Below are positions 1-7,704 of a stretch of DNA of 10,153 bases, one piece after another. The stretch spans positions 1 through 10,153 of the forward strand of contig CAJXNA010000054.1 in the NCBI GenBank assembly GCA_913056415.1, in the 5' to 3' direction. Numbering within the stretch: position 1 is the first letter of the stretch; each line of letters begins with the position of its first letter. The stretch comes from an uncultured Chloroflexota bacterium. GTDB lineage: Bacteria > Chloroflexota > Dehalococcoidia > SM23-28-2 > RBG-16-64-32. Below the pieces are notes generated by a model. It searched no databases and was not told the DNA's origin. It saw only the letters and a program-made list of their open reading frames with translations. The position numbers and the translations under genes are program-made.

Positions 1-136
1 GCAGGCTCGCGAATGTGAAGAACTCCGCTAAGCCAAGTCGAATGTTTATCGTCCACATGGCACGCGTCTCCGCCCCCGCCATGTTACTGTAGCTTTTCGC
101 TCTCGGCCTGTCTGTCGGGCAAGACCTTCAGCTATC

Positions 137-153
137 GTAGGGTTCTACCCCAC
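137..153 (-). other. Hairpin downstream of the DNA glycosylase gene
   Basis: Read on the minus strand, GTGGGGT and ACCCTAC pair around the loop AGA. This gives a seven-pair stem with one G-T wobble, 28 bases past the glycosylase stop codon. No run of T follows, so it is not a classic intrinsic terminator. It could still protect or end the transcript. The rest of 1-180 shows no gene, tRNA or repeat that I can support. Confidence 0.3.
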
Positions 154-180
154 GCTGCTCAGCGGCTCCACTCGCCCCGC

Positions 181-819
181 CTAGCGCCCCTCCTCCGGCA
201 GCGCCACGCCAAGGCTGCGCCACATGTACCAGGTGCCCACGCTGCGATAGGGCCGCCAGGGCTCCGCGATGCGCCGCATCTCCTCCGGCGTGGGTGGGCC
301 CGGCAGGCCGTACGCCTGCCGGAATCCGCGCTGCACGCCGATGTCGTCCACGGGCAGCACGTCCGGCCGCCCCAGCGAGAAGATCAGGAACATCTCCGCC
401 GTCCAGCGGCCTATCCCCTTCACGGAGGAGGCCCTGTTGATCACCTCCTCGTCGTCGAGCGATGCGAACTCCCCCTCATTGAGCTGGCCCGAGGCGAACT
501 TCTCCGATAGGTCGCGCAGGTAGGCGAGCTTCTGCCGGGAGAGGCCGGCCGTGCGCAGCTGCTCGTCTCTGGCGACTATGAACTGCTCAGGCGTAAAGAA
601 GCGCTTATCGTCTGTGCCCAGCACCTCCAGAACGCGGTTCATGATGGCGCGGGCGGCGGCCCCAGCGAGCTGTTGAAAGAAGATGGCGCGTGCCAGCGAC
701 CGGAAGGAGCCGTCGCGCGGCTCCATCGCAAACGGGCCGACGCTGTCGATGACGCGGGCCAGAACGGGATCCGCGCTACGCAGATGGGCGACGGCCGCTT
801 CCGGGTCGTATCTGAGCAC
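181..819 (-). CDS. DNA-3-methyladenine glycosylase II (AlkA-type, HhH-GPD family)
   Basis: A base-excision repair enzyme that removes alkylated bases such as 3-methyladenine from DNA. From a GTG at 819 it has 212 residues, the size of the compact HhH-GPD domain without the AlkA N-terminal domain. A helix-hairpin-helix with VKGIGRWTAEM lies at about 133-143. The LPVDD stretch follows, and its second Asp (D159) matches catalytic Asp238 of E. coli AlkA. FFQQLAG at 47-53 and WRPYRS at 188-193 are also AlkA-like. There are no C-terminal iron-sulfur cysteines, which argues against Nth or MutY. The frame stays open to 1011, but that extension looks non-coding and would overlap the divergent gene at 961. 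I chose GTG 819 because homology begins there and an extended -10 box sits just upstream. It stands alone, divergent from the 961 gene. The family is secure; the exact substrate range is not. Confidence 0.88.
   Translation of the reverse strand: MLRYDPEAAVAHLRSADPVLARVIDSVGPFAMEPRDGSFRSLARAIFFQQLAGAAARAIMNRVLEVLGTDDKRFFTPEQFIVARDEQLRTAGLSRQKLAYLRDLSEKFASGQLNEGEFASLDDEEVINRASSVKGIGRWTAEMFLIFSLGRPDVLPVDDIGVQRGFRQAYGLPGPPTPEEMRRIAEPWRPYRSVGTWYMWRSLGVALPEEGR
300..322. repeat. Nine-base inverted repeat inside the glycosylase gene
   Basis: CCGGCAGGC and GCCTGCCGG are exact inverted arms around CGTAC. Its core resembles the palindrome at 5062-5081. It lies within coding sequence (FRQAYGLPG), so it may only reflect codon choice. 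The sequence CGTACGCCTGCCGGAA at 309-324 recurs exactly at 9123-9138. Confidence 0.4.
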
Positions 820-826
820 GGGATGG

Positions 827-835
827 ATTGTAGCA
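827..835 (-). promoter_or_regulatory. Extended -10 promoter element for the glycosylase gene
   Basis: On the minus strand the sequence TGCTACAAT is a TGn-extended -10 box, with five of six matches to TATAAT. It ends seven bases before the GTG at 819. Transcription would then start at or next to the start codon, giving a leaderless mRNA. No Shine-Dalgarno sequence is needed and none is seen. A convincing -35 box is absent, as is usual for extended -10 promoters. Confidence 0.45.
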
Positions 836-943
836 CGCCGGGCCGCGCCGCAATAACTAGTCGCACTGTAACACCTAGCCTCCCTTCCTGTTAAAGGATT
901 AGGGTACCTTTTGCGGCGCTTCGATCCTTGGATATATCGCAGT

Positions 944-952
944 TGAGGAGGG
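944..952 (+). promoter_or_regulatory. Ribosome binding site that fixes the start at 961
   Basis: GAGGAGGGG lies eight bases before ATG 961, a near-ideal Shine-Dalgarno position. The alternative upstream ATG at 928 has no such site and lies before it, so the start at 961 is preferred. Confidence 0.7.
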
Positions 953-960
953 GCGACTTC

Positions 961-1341
961 ATGACCACCAAATTCATAGTCCTGGTAGCGGATCGGGATG
1001 ATCCGAAGCACGGAGAGATCGTGGTTGTGGACACCACCGCTGAGGCCGAGCGGCTTGTCGAGACTCTACTCGATGCCGGCTTCGACCGGGAGCGGGTGCG
1101 GGTGTTCAGCGGCACTGAGATGGAGGCGCAGGTGTCTCAGCGCCCCAAAGTGGAGCTGGTGGAAAGGGGCCTGGATGAGCCCACGCCCGCCGACGACTCG
1201 CCTGCTGAAGAGGGAGCCAAGCCTGCTGAGGCGTTGAGCGGGGTTCACGTCACGGAGGTGGAGATAGAGAGCAACCCCTCGCGTCCGTTCAGCGCCCCGC
1301 CGGAGCAGTCAGTAGAGATGATGCCTGAGCTGCTCCACTAG
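961..1341 (+). CDS. Small protein of unknown function with acidic tail (YflT-like N-terminus possible)
   Basis: I do not recognise this 126-residue protein with certainty. Residues 1-68 alternate strand and helix: FIVLVA at 5-10, EIVVVDT at 19-25, then AEAERLVETLLDAGFDRERVRVFSG at 27-51 (shown by its ends AEAERL and RVFSG). The pattern 'residue-pair skipping, long helix, aGFd, then a strand' resembles the stress-protein YflT/general-stress-17M type fold. That likeness is by eye only. Residues 70-126 are rich in Glu, Pro, Ala and Ser and look disordered. No signal peptide or membrane segment is seen. I chose ATG 961 over an in-frame ATG at 928 because a strong GAGGAGGGG ribosome site lies about 8 bases before it. 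It is divergent from the glycosylase gene and followed 123 bases later by a membrane protein gene. Confidence 0.7.
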   Translation: MTTKFIVLVADRDDPKHGEIVVVDTTAEAERLVETLLDAGFDRERVRVFSGTEMEAQVSQRPKVELVERGLDEPTPADDSPAEEGAKPAEALSGVHVTEVEIESNPSRPFSAPPEQSVEMMPELLH

Positions 1342-1398
1342 GCTCCCGCGTTCGACGATAACCCTGAGCAGGCGGTCTCTGACGGAACCGCGCCCGTG

Positions 1399-1404
1399 TA
1401 TACT
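1399..1404 (+). promoter_or_regulatory. Possible -10 box before the membrane protein gene
   Basis: TATACT matches five of six bases of the sigma-70 -10 consensus and lies 60 bases before the proposed GTG start at 1465. No good -35 box is found at 16-18 bases, so this is a weak call. Confidence 0.25.
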
Positions 1405-1464
1405 GTCGTACGCGGATGCCGTGTCGACGGGTGGGGGGAACGGCAACCGTGAGATATCTTCGCA

Positions 1465-2199
1465 GTGCATACATCTCAGGACGTCAGAATAGACCGCGCA
1501 GCAAGCCTGCGTCGCTTGCCCGTCCTCATCCTTGTTTCGATCCCCGTCACGGCAGAGATACTGTTTGGTGAGATCATCTTCGCTGGTCATATCGTCCTTC
1601 TCGTCGAAGGTCTGGGGTTCGCCTGGGGCCTGGCAGCGTTCATCGCCATCTGGGCGGTGCTAGGGCTGGTGGTGCTGGCGGTCCGGGATATCTTGTGGCC
1701 GCGCGTGCTGCCCCTGCTTGAGCCGCTCCTTGCGAGGTTTGCCAGCCATGTAACCGGCCTGCTGGCACATACGCGGGTCAAGGCGTTGCTCATGGTTCTT
1801 GGGGTTTCTGTTGTCTCGGCCGTGGCTGGGTTAACCATCGCCCTCGCCGGCGGCGAGATAGCGGACTGGGCGGTCGAGCATCGCGCTAGCGTGGCGACGT
1901 TTCTCATTGCCGCTGCCGCTGTACTCGTGATCCTCCTCGTGATCGCGCGGATCGGTCGGGGGATCCAGAGTTGGGTCCGCAGAGTCGCAGCGACCGCGGG
2001 CCCGGTGACCCGCTCATTCGCAACCCTGGTGACGATGGTGGCGCTGGGGCCGGCGCTGAGCTGGCTGCTGTTCCGCCTGCTCGGCTATTCAGACCGGACC
2101 ACCTACGCCCTTACACTGGCTGCTGCGCCCGTGTTCGGCGCCGTCTGGGTGCCGTTCTACGCACTCGGCGCCTGGAGTCTGCTGCAAGGCTTGGCCTGA
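1465..2199 (+). CDS. Polytopic membrane protein of unknown function
   Basis: A 244-residue protein with about six hydrophobic segments: roughly 17-46, 50-73, 106-129, 142-162, 184-207 and 214-243. Charged stretches lie between them, notably RIGRGIQSWVRR at 162-173, which suggests a cytoplasmic loop under the positive-inside rule. The first segment follows RAASLRRLP, a positively charged N-terminus, so it is likely a signal anchor. I see no conserved catalytic motif and do not recognise the family. The start is a GTG, chosen as the first available codon; no clear ribosome site precedes it, so the true start may differ by a few residues. The gene stands between the small 961 gene and a convergent membrane gene whose stop lies 4 bases from its own. 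Confidence 0.65.
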   Translation: MHTSQDVRIDRAASLRRLPVLILVSIPVTAEILFGEIIFAGHIVLLVEGLGFAWGLAAFIAIWAVLGLVVLAVRDILWPRVLPLLEPLLARFASHVTGLLAHTRVKALLMVLGVSVVSAVAGLTIALAGGEIADWAVEHRASVATFLIAAAAVLVILLVIARIGRGIQSWVRRVAATAGPVTRSFATLVTMVALGPALSWLLFRLLGYSDRTTYALTLAAAPVFGAVWVPFYALGAWSLLQGLA

Positions 2200-2203
2200 C
2201 GGC

Positions 2204-2464
2204 CTATCCAATGCTCAGGCCCAGCAGGAACAGCGCCACCGCTACCATTACGGACAGCCGCAGGCGGCCGGTCAGCGGGTACGGTCGCAGGCCGGCGAAG
2301 ATGATCGCGCCGGCGATGGGTGGCACCAGCAGGATGTTGATCGCCTCCGCGGCGGGAGCGTTCGTGGCGGCGAGCAGCGCCTGAAGGGCAAAGGCGAACG
2401 CCGCCGTAATCACCGTCAGGAGAAGCAGGCGGCGCAGAGGTATCTGCGGCCGTGGTGTGGACAC
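2204..2464 (-). CDS. Small three-helix membrane protein, unknown function
   Basis: From a GTG at 2464 the frame gives 86 residues beginning VSTPRPQIPLRRLLLL. Three hydrophobic stretches are visible, at about 13-33, 39-57 and 68-86. Two Arg precede the first, and RPYPLTGRLR separates the second from the third. It follows the reductase gene after 37 bases, and TGAGGCG gives a modest ribosome site about 9 bases before the GTG, so it may be the last gene of the minus-strand run. The same frame continues upstream into the reductase gene, but that part is only an out-of-frame shadow. No ATG lies in the useful region. The family is not recognised. The hydrophobic pattern makes coding likely, but the call is less sure than its neighbours. 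Confidence 0.5.
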   Translation of the reverse strand: MSTPRPQIPLRRLLLLTVITAAFAFALQALLAATNAPAAEAINILLVPPIAGAIIFAGLRPYPLTGRLRLSVMVAVALFLLGLSIG

Positions 2465-2502
2465 TGTTTGCGCCTCAGGCGTAAGGTACGATGAGAAGGC
2501 GG

Positions 2503-3252
2503 CTACTGGAGGTACATGCCGCCGTTTATGTTGATCTGGGCGCCCGTTATATACTCGCCCTCGCTCACCAGGAAGCGGCAGAGGCTGGCAACCTCCTCCG
2601 GCTTGCCGAAGCGCCCAAGGGGGATCTTCGCCAGCAGCGCCTGCTGCACCTCCTCCGTCAGGTTCGTCACCATTTCCGTCGCGATGAAACCCGGGCACAT
2701 CGCGTTCACGGTGATGTTGAAGCGGGCGAACTCCTGCGCTGCCGACTTCGTGAAGCCTACGATCCCCGCCTTGGCCGCCGCGTAGTTGGACTGTCCCAGG
2801 TTCCCCATCTGCCCCACGATGGACGACATGTTGACGATGCGGCCGCCGCCGCGCTCGATCATGTGGGGCAGCGCCGCGTTGGTGCAATAGAAGACGCTGC
2901 TTAGGTCGGTGGCGATCACCTCCTGCCACTCCTCCGCGCTCATGCGACGGATGGTGCGGTCCCGGTTGACGCCGGCGTTGTTCACCAGGATATCGATGCC
3001 GCCGAACTCCTTGACGGTGGTATCGATCAGGTTCTGGACGTCGTCCGGGTGGGCCACGCCCGCCTGCACGCAGATCGCCTCCTGGCCTTTGTCCTTAAGC
3101 TCGGACTGTAGCTGCTCCGCCAGCTCCTTGCTCTGGAAGTAGTTGATGACCACCTTGCAGCCGTGGTCGGCCAGCTCGCGTACTATGGCGCGGCCGAGCC
3201 CGCGGGAGCTTCCGGTGACGATGGCAACCTTACCGTGGTTCAGACAGGACAC
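2503..3252 (-). CDS. 3-oxoacyl-ACP / acetoacetyl-CoA reductase (FabG/PhaB-type SDR)
   Basis: A 249-residue classical short-chain dehydrogenase that reduces a 3-oxoacyl thioester to the 3-hydroxy form with NAD(P)H. The nucleotide-binding motif TGSSRGLG is at 13-20 and NNAG at 91-94. Ser144, Tyr157 and Lys161 (in SNYAAAKAG) form the catalytic triad; they match E. coli FabG S138, Y151 and K155 with a constant offset of 6. At the same offset the tetrad Asn110 of E. coli FabG is Asp116 here. The C-terminal ITGAQININGG is also typical. The start is GTG 3252, with GGGAGG placed 7 bases upstream. It lies 107 bases after the mutase gene and so may be co-transcribed. Being next to acyl-CoA genes, it may act on CoA esters rather than in fatty acid synthesis. 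The sequence alone cannot separate FabG from PhaB. Confidence 0.85.
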   Translation of the reverse strand: MSCLNHGKVAIVTGSSRGLGRAIVRELADHGCKVVINYFQSKELAEQLQSELKDKGQEAICVQAGVAHPDDVQNLIDTTVKEFGGIDILVNNAGVNRDRTIRRMSAEEWQEVIATDLSSVFYCTNAALPHMIERGGGRIVNMSSIVGQMGNLGQSNYAAAKAGIVGFTKSAAQEFARFNITVNAMCPGFIATEMVTNLTEEVQQALLAKIPLGRFGKPEEVASLCRFLVSEGEYITGAQININGGMYLQ

Positions 3253-3323
3253 AGGTGACCCTCCCCATTTGGCTATTTCCTTACTGCCCCGGCCGGTCGG
3301 GACGGCATCGATTCTGTATCATG

Positions 3324-3343
3324 CCATAGCCTTCAGGCTGTGG
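3324..3343 (-). other. Hairpin between the mutase and reductase genes
   Basis: Eight pairs (CCACAGCC with GGCTATGG on the minus strand, one wobble) close a four-base loop, 17 bases after the mutase stop codon. No T-run follows, so full termination is unlikely. It could be an RNA processing or partial termination point that separates reductase expression from the upstream genes. No convincing promoter is seen in 3253-3359. Confidence 0.35.
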
Positions 3344-3359
3344 TGCAGGAAATACAACC

Positions 3360-5039
<1,680 letters not shown>

Positions 5040-5061
5040 ACGCTGCCTCTCCCTAGCTGGG

Positions 5062-5081
5062 CCTGCCTGCCGGCAGGCAGG
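5062..5081. repeat. Perfect 20-base palindrome between hydratase and mutase genes
   Basis: CCTGCCTGCC followed directly by GGCAGGCAGG is its own reverse complement over 20 bases. It fills half of the 43-base gap between the hydratase stop (5083) and the mutase start (5039). In RNA it would form a very stable GC-rich hairpin 22 bases before the mutase ATG. No T-run follows. It resembles dispersed REP-like palindromes and may adjust mRNA stability or relative expression. Only one full copy occurs in the window. Confidence 0.75.
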
Positions 5082-5082
5082 G

Positions 5083-5565
5083 CTACTTCGGCGTCTCCGC
5101 TTCCGCCTCGCCCGCCGGCCGCTTGGCGATCATCACCGAGCGCTGGAAGCTCATCACGACCTTGCCGTCCTGGTTGCGCGCGCGTGTCTCGACGCTTACG
5201 ACGCCCCGGTCCGGCCGCGAGGACGACTCCTTCTTGTCCAGCACCTCGGACTCCGAGTAGATGGTATCGCCGTGGAACGTGGGTGCGTAGAACTTGATCT
5301 CCTCGAACCCCAGGTTGGCCAGCGCTTTGCCGCTGACGTCCGGCACGCTCTGGCCCATGGCGATGTCTACAACCAGGTTGCCGACGACGACCTGGCGTCC
5401 GTAGTCGCTGTCTTTGGCGTAGTTGGCGTCAATATGCAGGGGGTGATGGTTCATCGTCAGCATGCAGAACAGCATGTCGTCCGACTCGGTAATCGTCCGG
5501 CCGGGCCAGTGCTTATACACATCGCCGATCTTGAACTCCTCGAAGTATCTTCCAAACTGGGCCAT
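5083..5565 (-). CDS. MaoC-fold (R)-specific enoyl-CoA hydratase/dehydratase
   Basis: A 160-residue single hot-dog protein that should add or remove water at the C2-C3 double bond of a CoA thioester. The hydratase segment runs TITESDD (24-30), TMNHHPLHID (37-46), then YGRQVVVGNLV (55-65). His44 is the expected catalytic His. The canonical partner Asp, five residues before it in (R)-enoyl-CoA hydratases, is Asn39 here. I recall TMN-x-x-PLH as common in MaoC proteins encoded beside CitE-like lyases and acyl-CoA dehydrogenases, so this may mark a subfamily (from memory). Candidate substrates are itaconyl-CoA, mesaconyl-CoA or methylglutaconyl-type CoA esters. It starts 2 bases after the dehydrogenase stop, so translation is probably coupled. 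The C-terminal tail from 148 is charged and likely disordered. Chloroflexus mesaconyl-CoA hydratase is about twice as long, so direct equivalence is doubtful. Confidence 0.82.
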   Translation of the reverse strand: MAQFGRYFEEFKIGDVYKHWPGRTITESDDMLFCMLTMNHHPLHIDANYAKDSDYGRQVVVGNLVVDIAMGQSVPDVSGKALANLGFEEIKFYAPTFHGDTIYSESEVLDKKESSSRPDRGVVSVETRARNQDGKVVMSFQRSVMIAKRPAGEAEAETPK

Positions 5566-5567
5566 CG

Positions 5568-6740
5568 CTAGTCTCCGTACATCTTGAGCAGGTTGCGTGC
5601 TATCACCAGCTTCTGGATCTCGTTGGTGCCTTCGCCGATGAGCATGAACGGGGCGTCCCGGTAGTACCGCTCCACGCGCAGCTCCTTCGAGTAGCCGTAG
5701 CCGCCGTGGATGCGCATCGCCTGTAGAGTCACCTCCTGGGCCGTCTCGGAGCAGAACAGCTTTGCCATTCCCGCCCACATATCGGCGCGCTCGCCGGCGT
5801 CCTTCTTCGCCGCCGCAGCCCGGGCCAGGAGCCGCGCCGCCTCGATCTTGGTCGCCATCTCCGCCAGCATGAGCTGGATCGCCTGGTGGTTCGCGATCGG
5901 CTGGCCGAACGTTTCGCGCTGCTTGGCGTACTTGATCGCGTCCTCAAAGGCGGCGGTGGCGACGCCCACAGCGCGGGAGGCCACGTTCACGCGACCGATC
6001 TCTATCGTCGACATTATCTGCAACCAGCCCTGGCCCTCCTCGCCGCCCAGCAGGCTGGCCGCCGGCACGCGCGCGTCCTCGAACGCCAGCTCTGTCGTGT
6101 CGATTCCCTTATACCCCAGCTTCTCAAGGATGCGCCCCACGGTCATGCCCGTTGTCGTCTCCTTCTCGACGATGAAGACGCTCATGCCCTTATAGCGCGG
6201 CTGCGCCTGGAGGTCCGTCTTGGTGAGCACGGCGAATATCTTGGCGTGGACGCCGTTGGAGACCCACATCTTGTTGCCGTTCAGGAGGTAGTCGTCGCCG
6301 TCGCGGACGGCCTTAGTCTGGATCGCCTGGAGGTCGGAGCCGGCGTCGGGCTCCGTCATGCAGAGGGCGCACCGTCGCTCGCCGGTGGCCATGTTGGGGA
6401 GGAGGCGCGATTTCATCTCCTCGCTGCCGTACGTCTTGATCATCCAGGAGATCATCGTGTGTGTGTTGAGGATGCCGCCCAGGCTCATCCAGCCGCGGGA
6501 CAGCTCCTCCACTATCGCGGCGTAGGTGGTAAAGGGGAGGTCCAGGCCGCCGTACTCCTGCGGGATCGTGGCGCCGAACATCCCTAACCCCTTCAGCTGC
6601 TCGACGAGGTCAGTGGGGTATTCGTCCGCGTGCTCCAGCTCCGTGGCTACCGGCATGACCTCTTTCTCCACGAAGCGGCGCACCTCAGACACGATCATCT
6701 GTTGCTCTTCGGTGAGGGTGACCAGAGAGGGGATGGGCAT
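5568..6740 (-). CDS. Acyl-CoA dehydrogenase (short/branched-chain type)
   Basis: An FAD flavoenzyme that introduces a 2,3-double bond into an acyl-CoA, passing electrons to electron-transfer flavoprotein. At 390 residues it has the usual family length. The FAD/substrate signature CMTEPDAGSD lies at about 131-140, followed by MWVSNG near 158-163. The C-terminal RIHGGYGYSKE and IGEGTNEIQ are also typical; Glu370 in the latter aligns with the catalytic base Glu376 of medium-chain acyl-CoA dehydrogenase. The usual Glu position supports a short straight or branched substrate rather than isovaleryl-CoA, whose dehydrogenase uses a different site. It is too short to be a methylsuccinyl-CoA dehydrogenase of the ethylmalonyl-CoA pathway, which is nearer 550 residues. 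The ribosome site CAGGAG overlaps the end of the upstream lyase gene, whose stop lies 3 bases before this ATG. Confidence 0.92.
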   Translation of the reverse strand: MPIPSLVTLTEEQQMIVSEVRRFVEKEVMPVATELEHADEYPTDLVEQLKGLGMFGATIPQEYGGLDLPFTTYAAIVEELSRGWMSLGGILNTHTMISWMIKTYGSEEMKSRLLPNMATGERRCALCMTEPDAGSDLQAIQTKAVRDGDDYLLNGNKMWVSNGVHAKIFAVLTKTDLQAQPRYKGMSVFIVEKETTTGMTVGRILEKLGYKGIDTTELAFEDARVPAASLLGGEEGQGWLQIMSTIEIGRVNVASRAVGVATAAFEDAIKYAKQRETFGQPIANHQAIQLMLAEMATKIEAARLLARAAAAKKDAGERADMWAGMAKLFCSETAQEVTLQAMRIHGGYGYSKELRVERYYRDAPFMLIGEGTNEIQKLVIARNLLKMYGD

Positions 6741-6743
6741 CGT

Positions 6744-7649
6744 CTACTCCTGCGTGTTGATTCCGGCCGCCTCCGCCCATCGTAGAAGGCGCTTGGCCTG
6801 CCAGTAGATCGGCGTGTCGATCATCTTTCCGTTCACGGGGATAGCGGCGCGGCCCTTCGCGATCCCCTCTTTATCCAGGAGGCGTACCACATCCCTCGCT
6901 TCGGTGATCTCTTGTTCGGTCGGCGAGAAGACGCGGTTGACCACCTCCACCTGGCCGGGGTGGATGCAATACTTGCCGCGGAAGCCTAAGCTGCGGGCGT
7001 AGCTGGAGTCCCGCTCCAGGTGCTCCATATCGGTGTAGTCCGGCTCCGGTGTGTCGATAGCCGCTAGATCGGCGGCGGCGGCGGCCGTTGCGAGCTGCGC
7101 CCGCGGCCATTCGATCTCACGCGCCTCTTCGCTGCGTTGCAGCCCCATGTCCACCGCCAGGTCCTCCGCCCCCAGAGATAGGCCCACCAGCCGCGGCGAG
7201 GCGGCGGATATCTCTCGCGAGTTCAGAATCCCCTCCGCCGATTCAATCAGCGGGATTATGTTCACTGTGCCCGTCTCCATCCCCTGCTGTCGCTCCAGGA
7301 TCGTGAGGTAGTGGTCGGCGCGCCTGACCGTCTCAGCGGTATGCGCCTTGGAGAGCACGATGCCGTCCAGGCCCGGTCTGACCACAGCCAGCAGGTCATC
7401 CTCCAGGAGGCCGGTGTGCAGGCCGTTCACGCGGACGAACGTGGCGTAACCACTGCGGGGCATGCCGTCGATCGCCTCTGCCGCTGCGGCTCGCGCCTTC
7501 ACCTTCTCGGCCGGCGGTACAGAGTCCTCCACGTCCAGGCAGACGACATCCGCTCCTGTCTCCGGGGCTCGTGTGACGAACCGCTCGACGATAGTAGGTA
7601 CAAAGAGAATGCTGCGCAGTATTGGGATGGTGCGCTGTTGTTCGTACAT
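6744..7649 (-). CDS. CitE-like beta-hydroxyacyl-CoA lyase (HpcH/HpaI aldolase family)
   Basis: A 301-residue TIM-barrel lyase that cleaves a beta-hydroxyacyl-CoA between C2 and C3 with Mg2+. RSILFVP (12-18) and CLDVEDSVPPAEK (37-49) open the domain. Arg73 in FVRVNG binds the thioester/carboxylate. Glu136 in PLIESAEG and Asp163 in GAEDLA are the metal ligands. KYCIHPGQV (226-234) is the C-terminal signature. It is shorter than the malyl-CoA lyase at 8009 and belongs to a different branch. Followed by an acyl-CoA dehydrogenase and a MaoC protein, it matches the M. tuberculosis Rv2498c context; that enzyme is reported to cleave (R)-3-hydroxy-3-methylglutaryl-CoA and citramalyl-CoA. Citrate lyase itself is unlikely, as no alpha or gamma subunit is present. 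I chose ATG 7649, where homology begins, over upstream in-frame starts up to 7772; no Shine-Dalgarno sequence is seen. A GGC run encodes five Ala near 190. Confidence 0.87.
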   Translation of the reverse strand: MYEQQRTIPILRSILFVPTIVERFVTRAPETGADVVCLDVEDSVPPAEKVKARAAAAEAIDGMPRSGYATFVRVNGLHTGLLEDDLLAVVRPGLDGIVLSKAHTAETVRRADHYLTILERQQGMETGTVNIIPLIESAEGILNSREISAASPRLVGLSLGAEDLAVDMGLQRSEEAREIEWPRAQLATAAAAADLAAIDTPEPDYTDMEHLERDSSYARSLGFRGKYCIHPGQVEVVNRVFSPTEQEITEARDVVRLLDKEGIAKGRAAIPVNGKMIDTPIYWQAKRLLRWAEAAGINTQE

Positions 7650-7704
7650 CTGGTCTGGTCTCAAATGTGGATTATTGGCGGGCTTCGCCTGGGACGCGCG
7701 CCTT

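Noticed and set aside
137..153. tRNA or intrinsic terminator in the first 180 bases
   Set aside because: No TPsiC-like GGTTCGA arm or cloverleaf could be built, and the hairpin lacks a T-run.
911..938. TTGCGG / TATATC as a promoter for the 961 gene
   Set aside because: Start of transcription would fall at about 945, cutting into the ribosome site, and both boxes are weak.
820..1011. N-terminal extension of the glycosylase frame up to 1011
   Set aside because: The extra 64 residues lack homology character, overlap the start of the 961 gene on the other strand, and would include the promoter-like TGCTACAAT.
2465..2929. Upstream continuation of the small membrane protein frame into the reductase gene
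   Set aside because: This stretch is an out-of-frame reading of the FabG-type gene, rich in Gly, Arg and His, and not a fusion protein.
5886..6587. A 233-codon open frame on the plus strand opposite the acyl-CoA dehydrogenase
   Set aside because: Shadow of a well-supported gene; no ribosome site or recognisable motif.
7071..7085. GGC triplet run as a phase-variation repeat
   Set aside because: Only about five triplet units, encoding an alanine run within the lyase; length changes would keep the frame.
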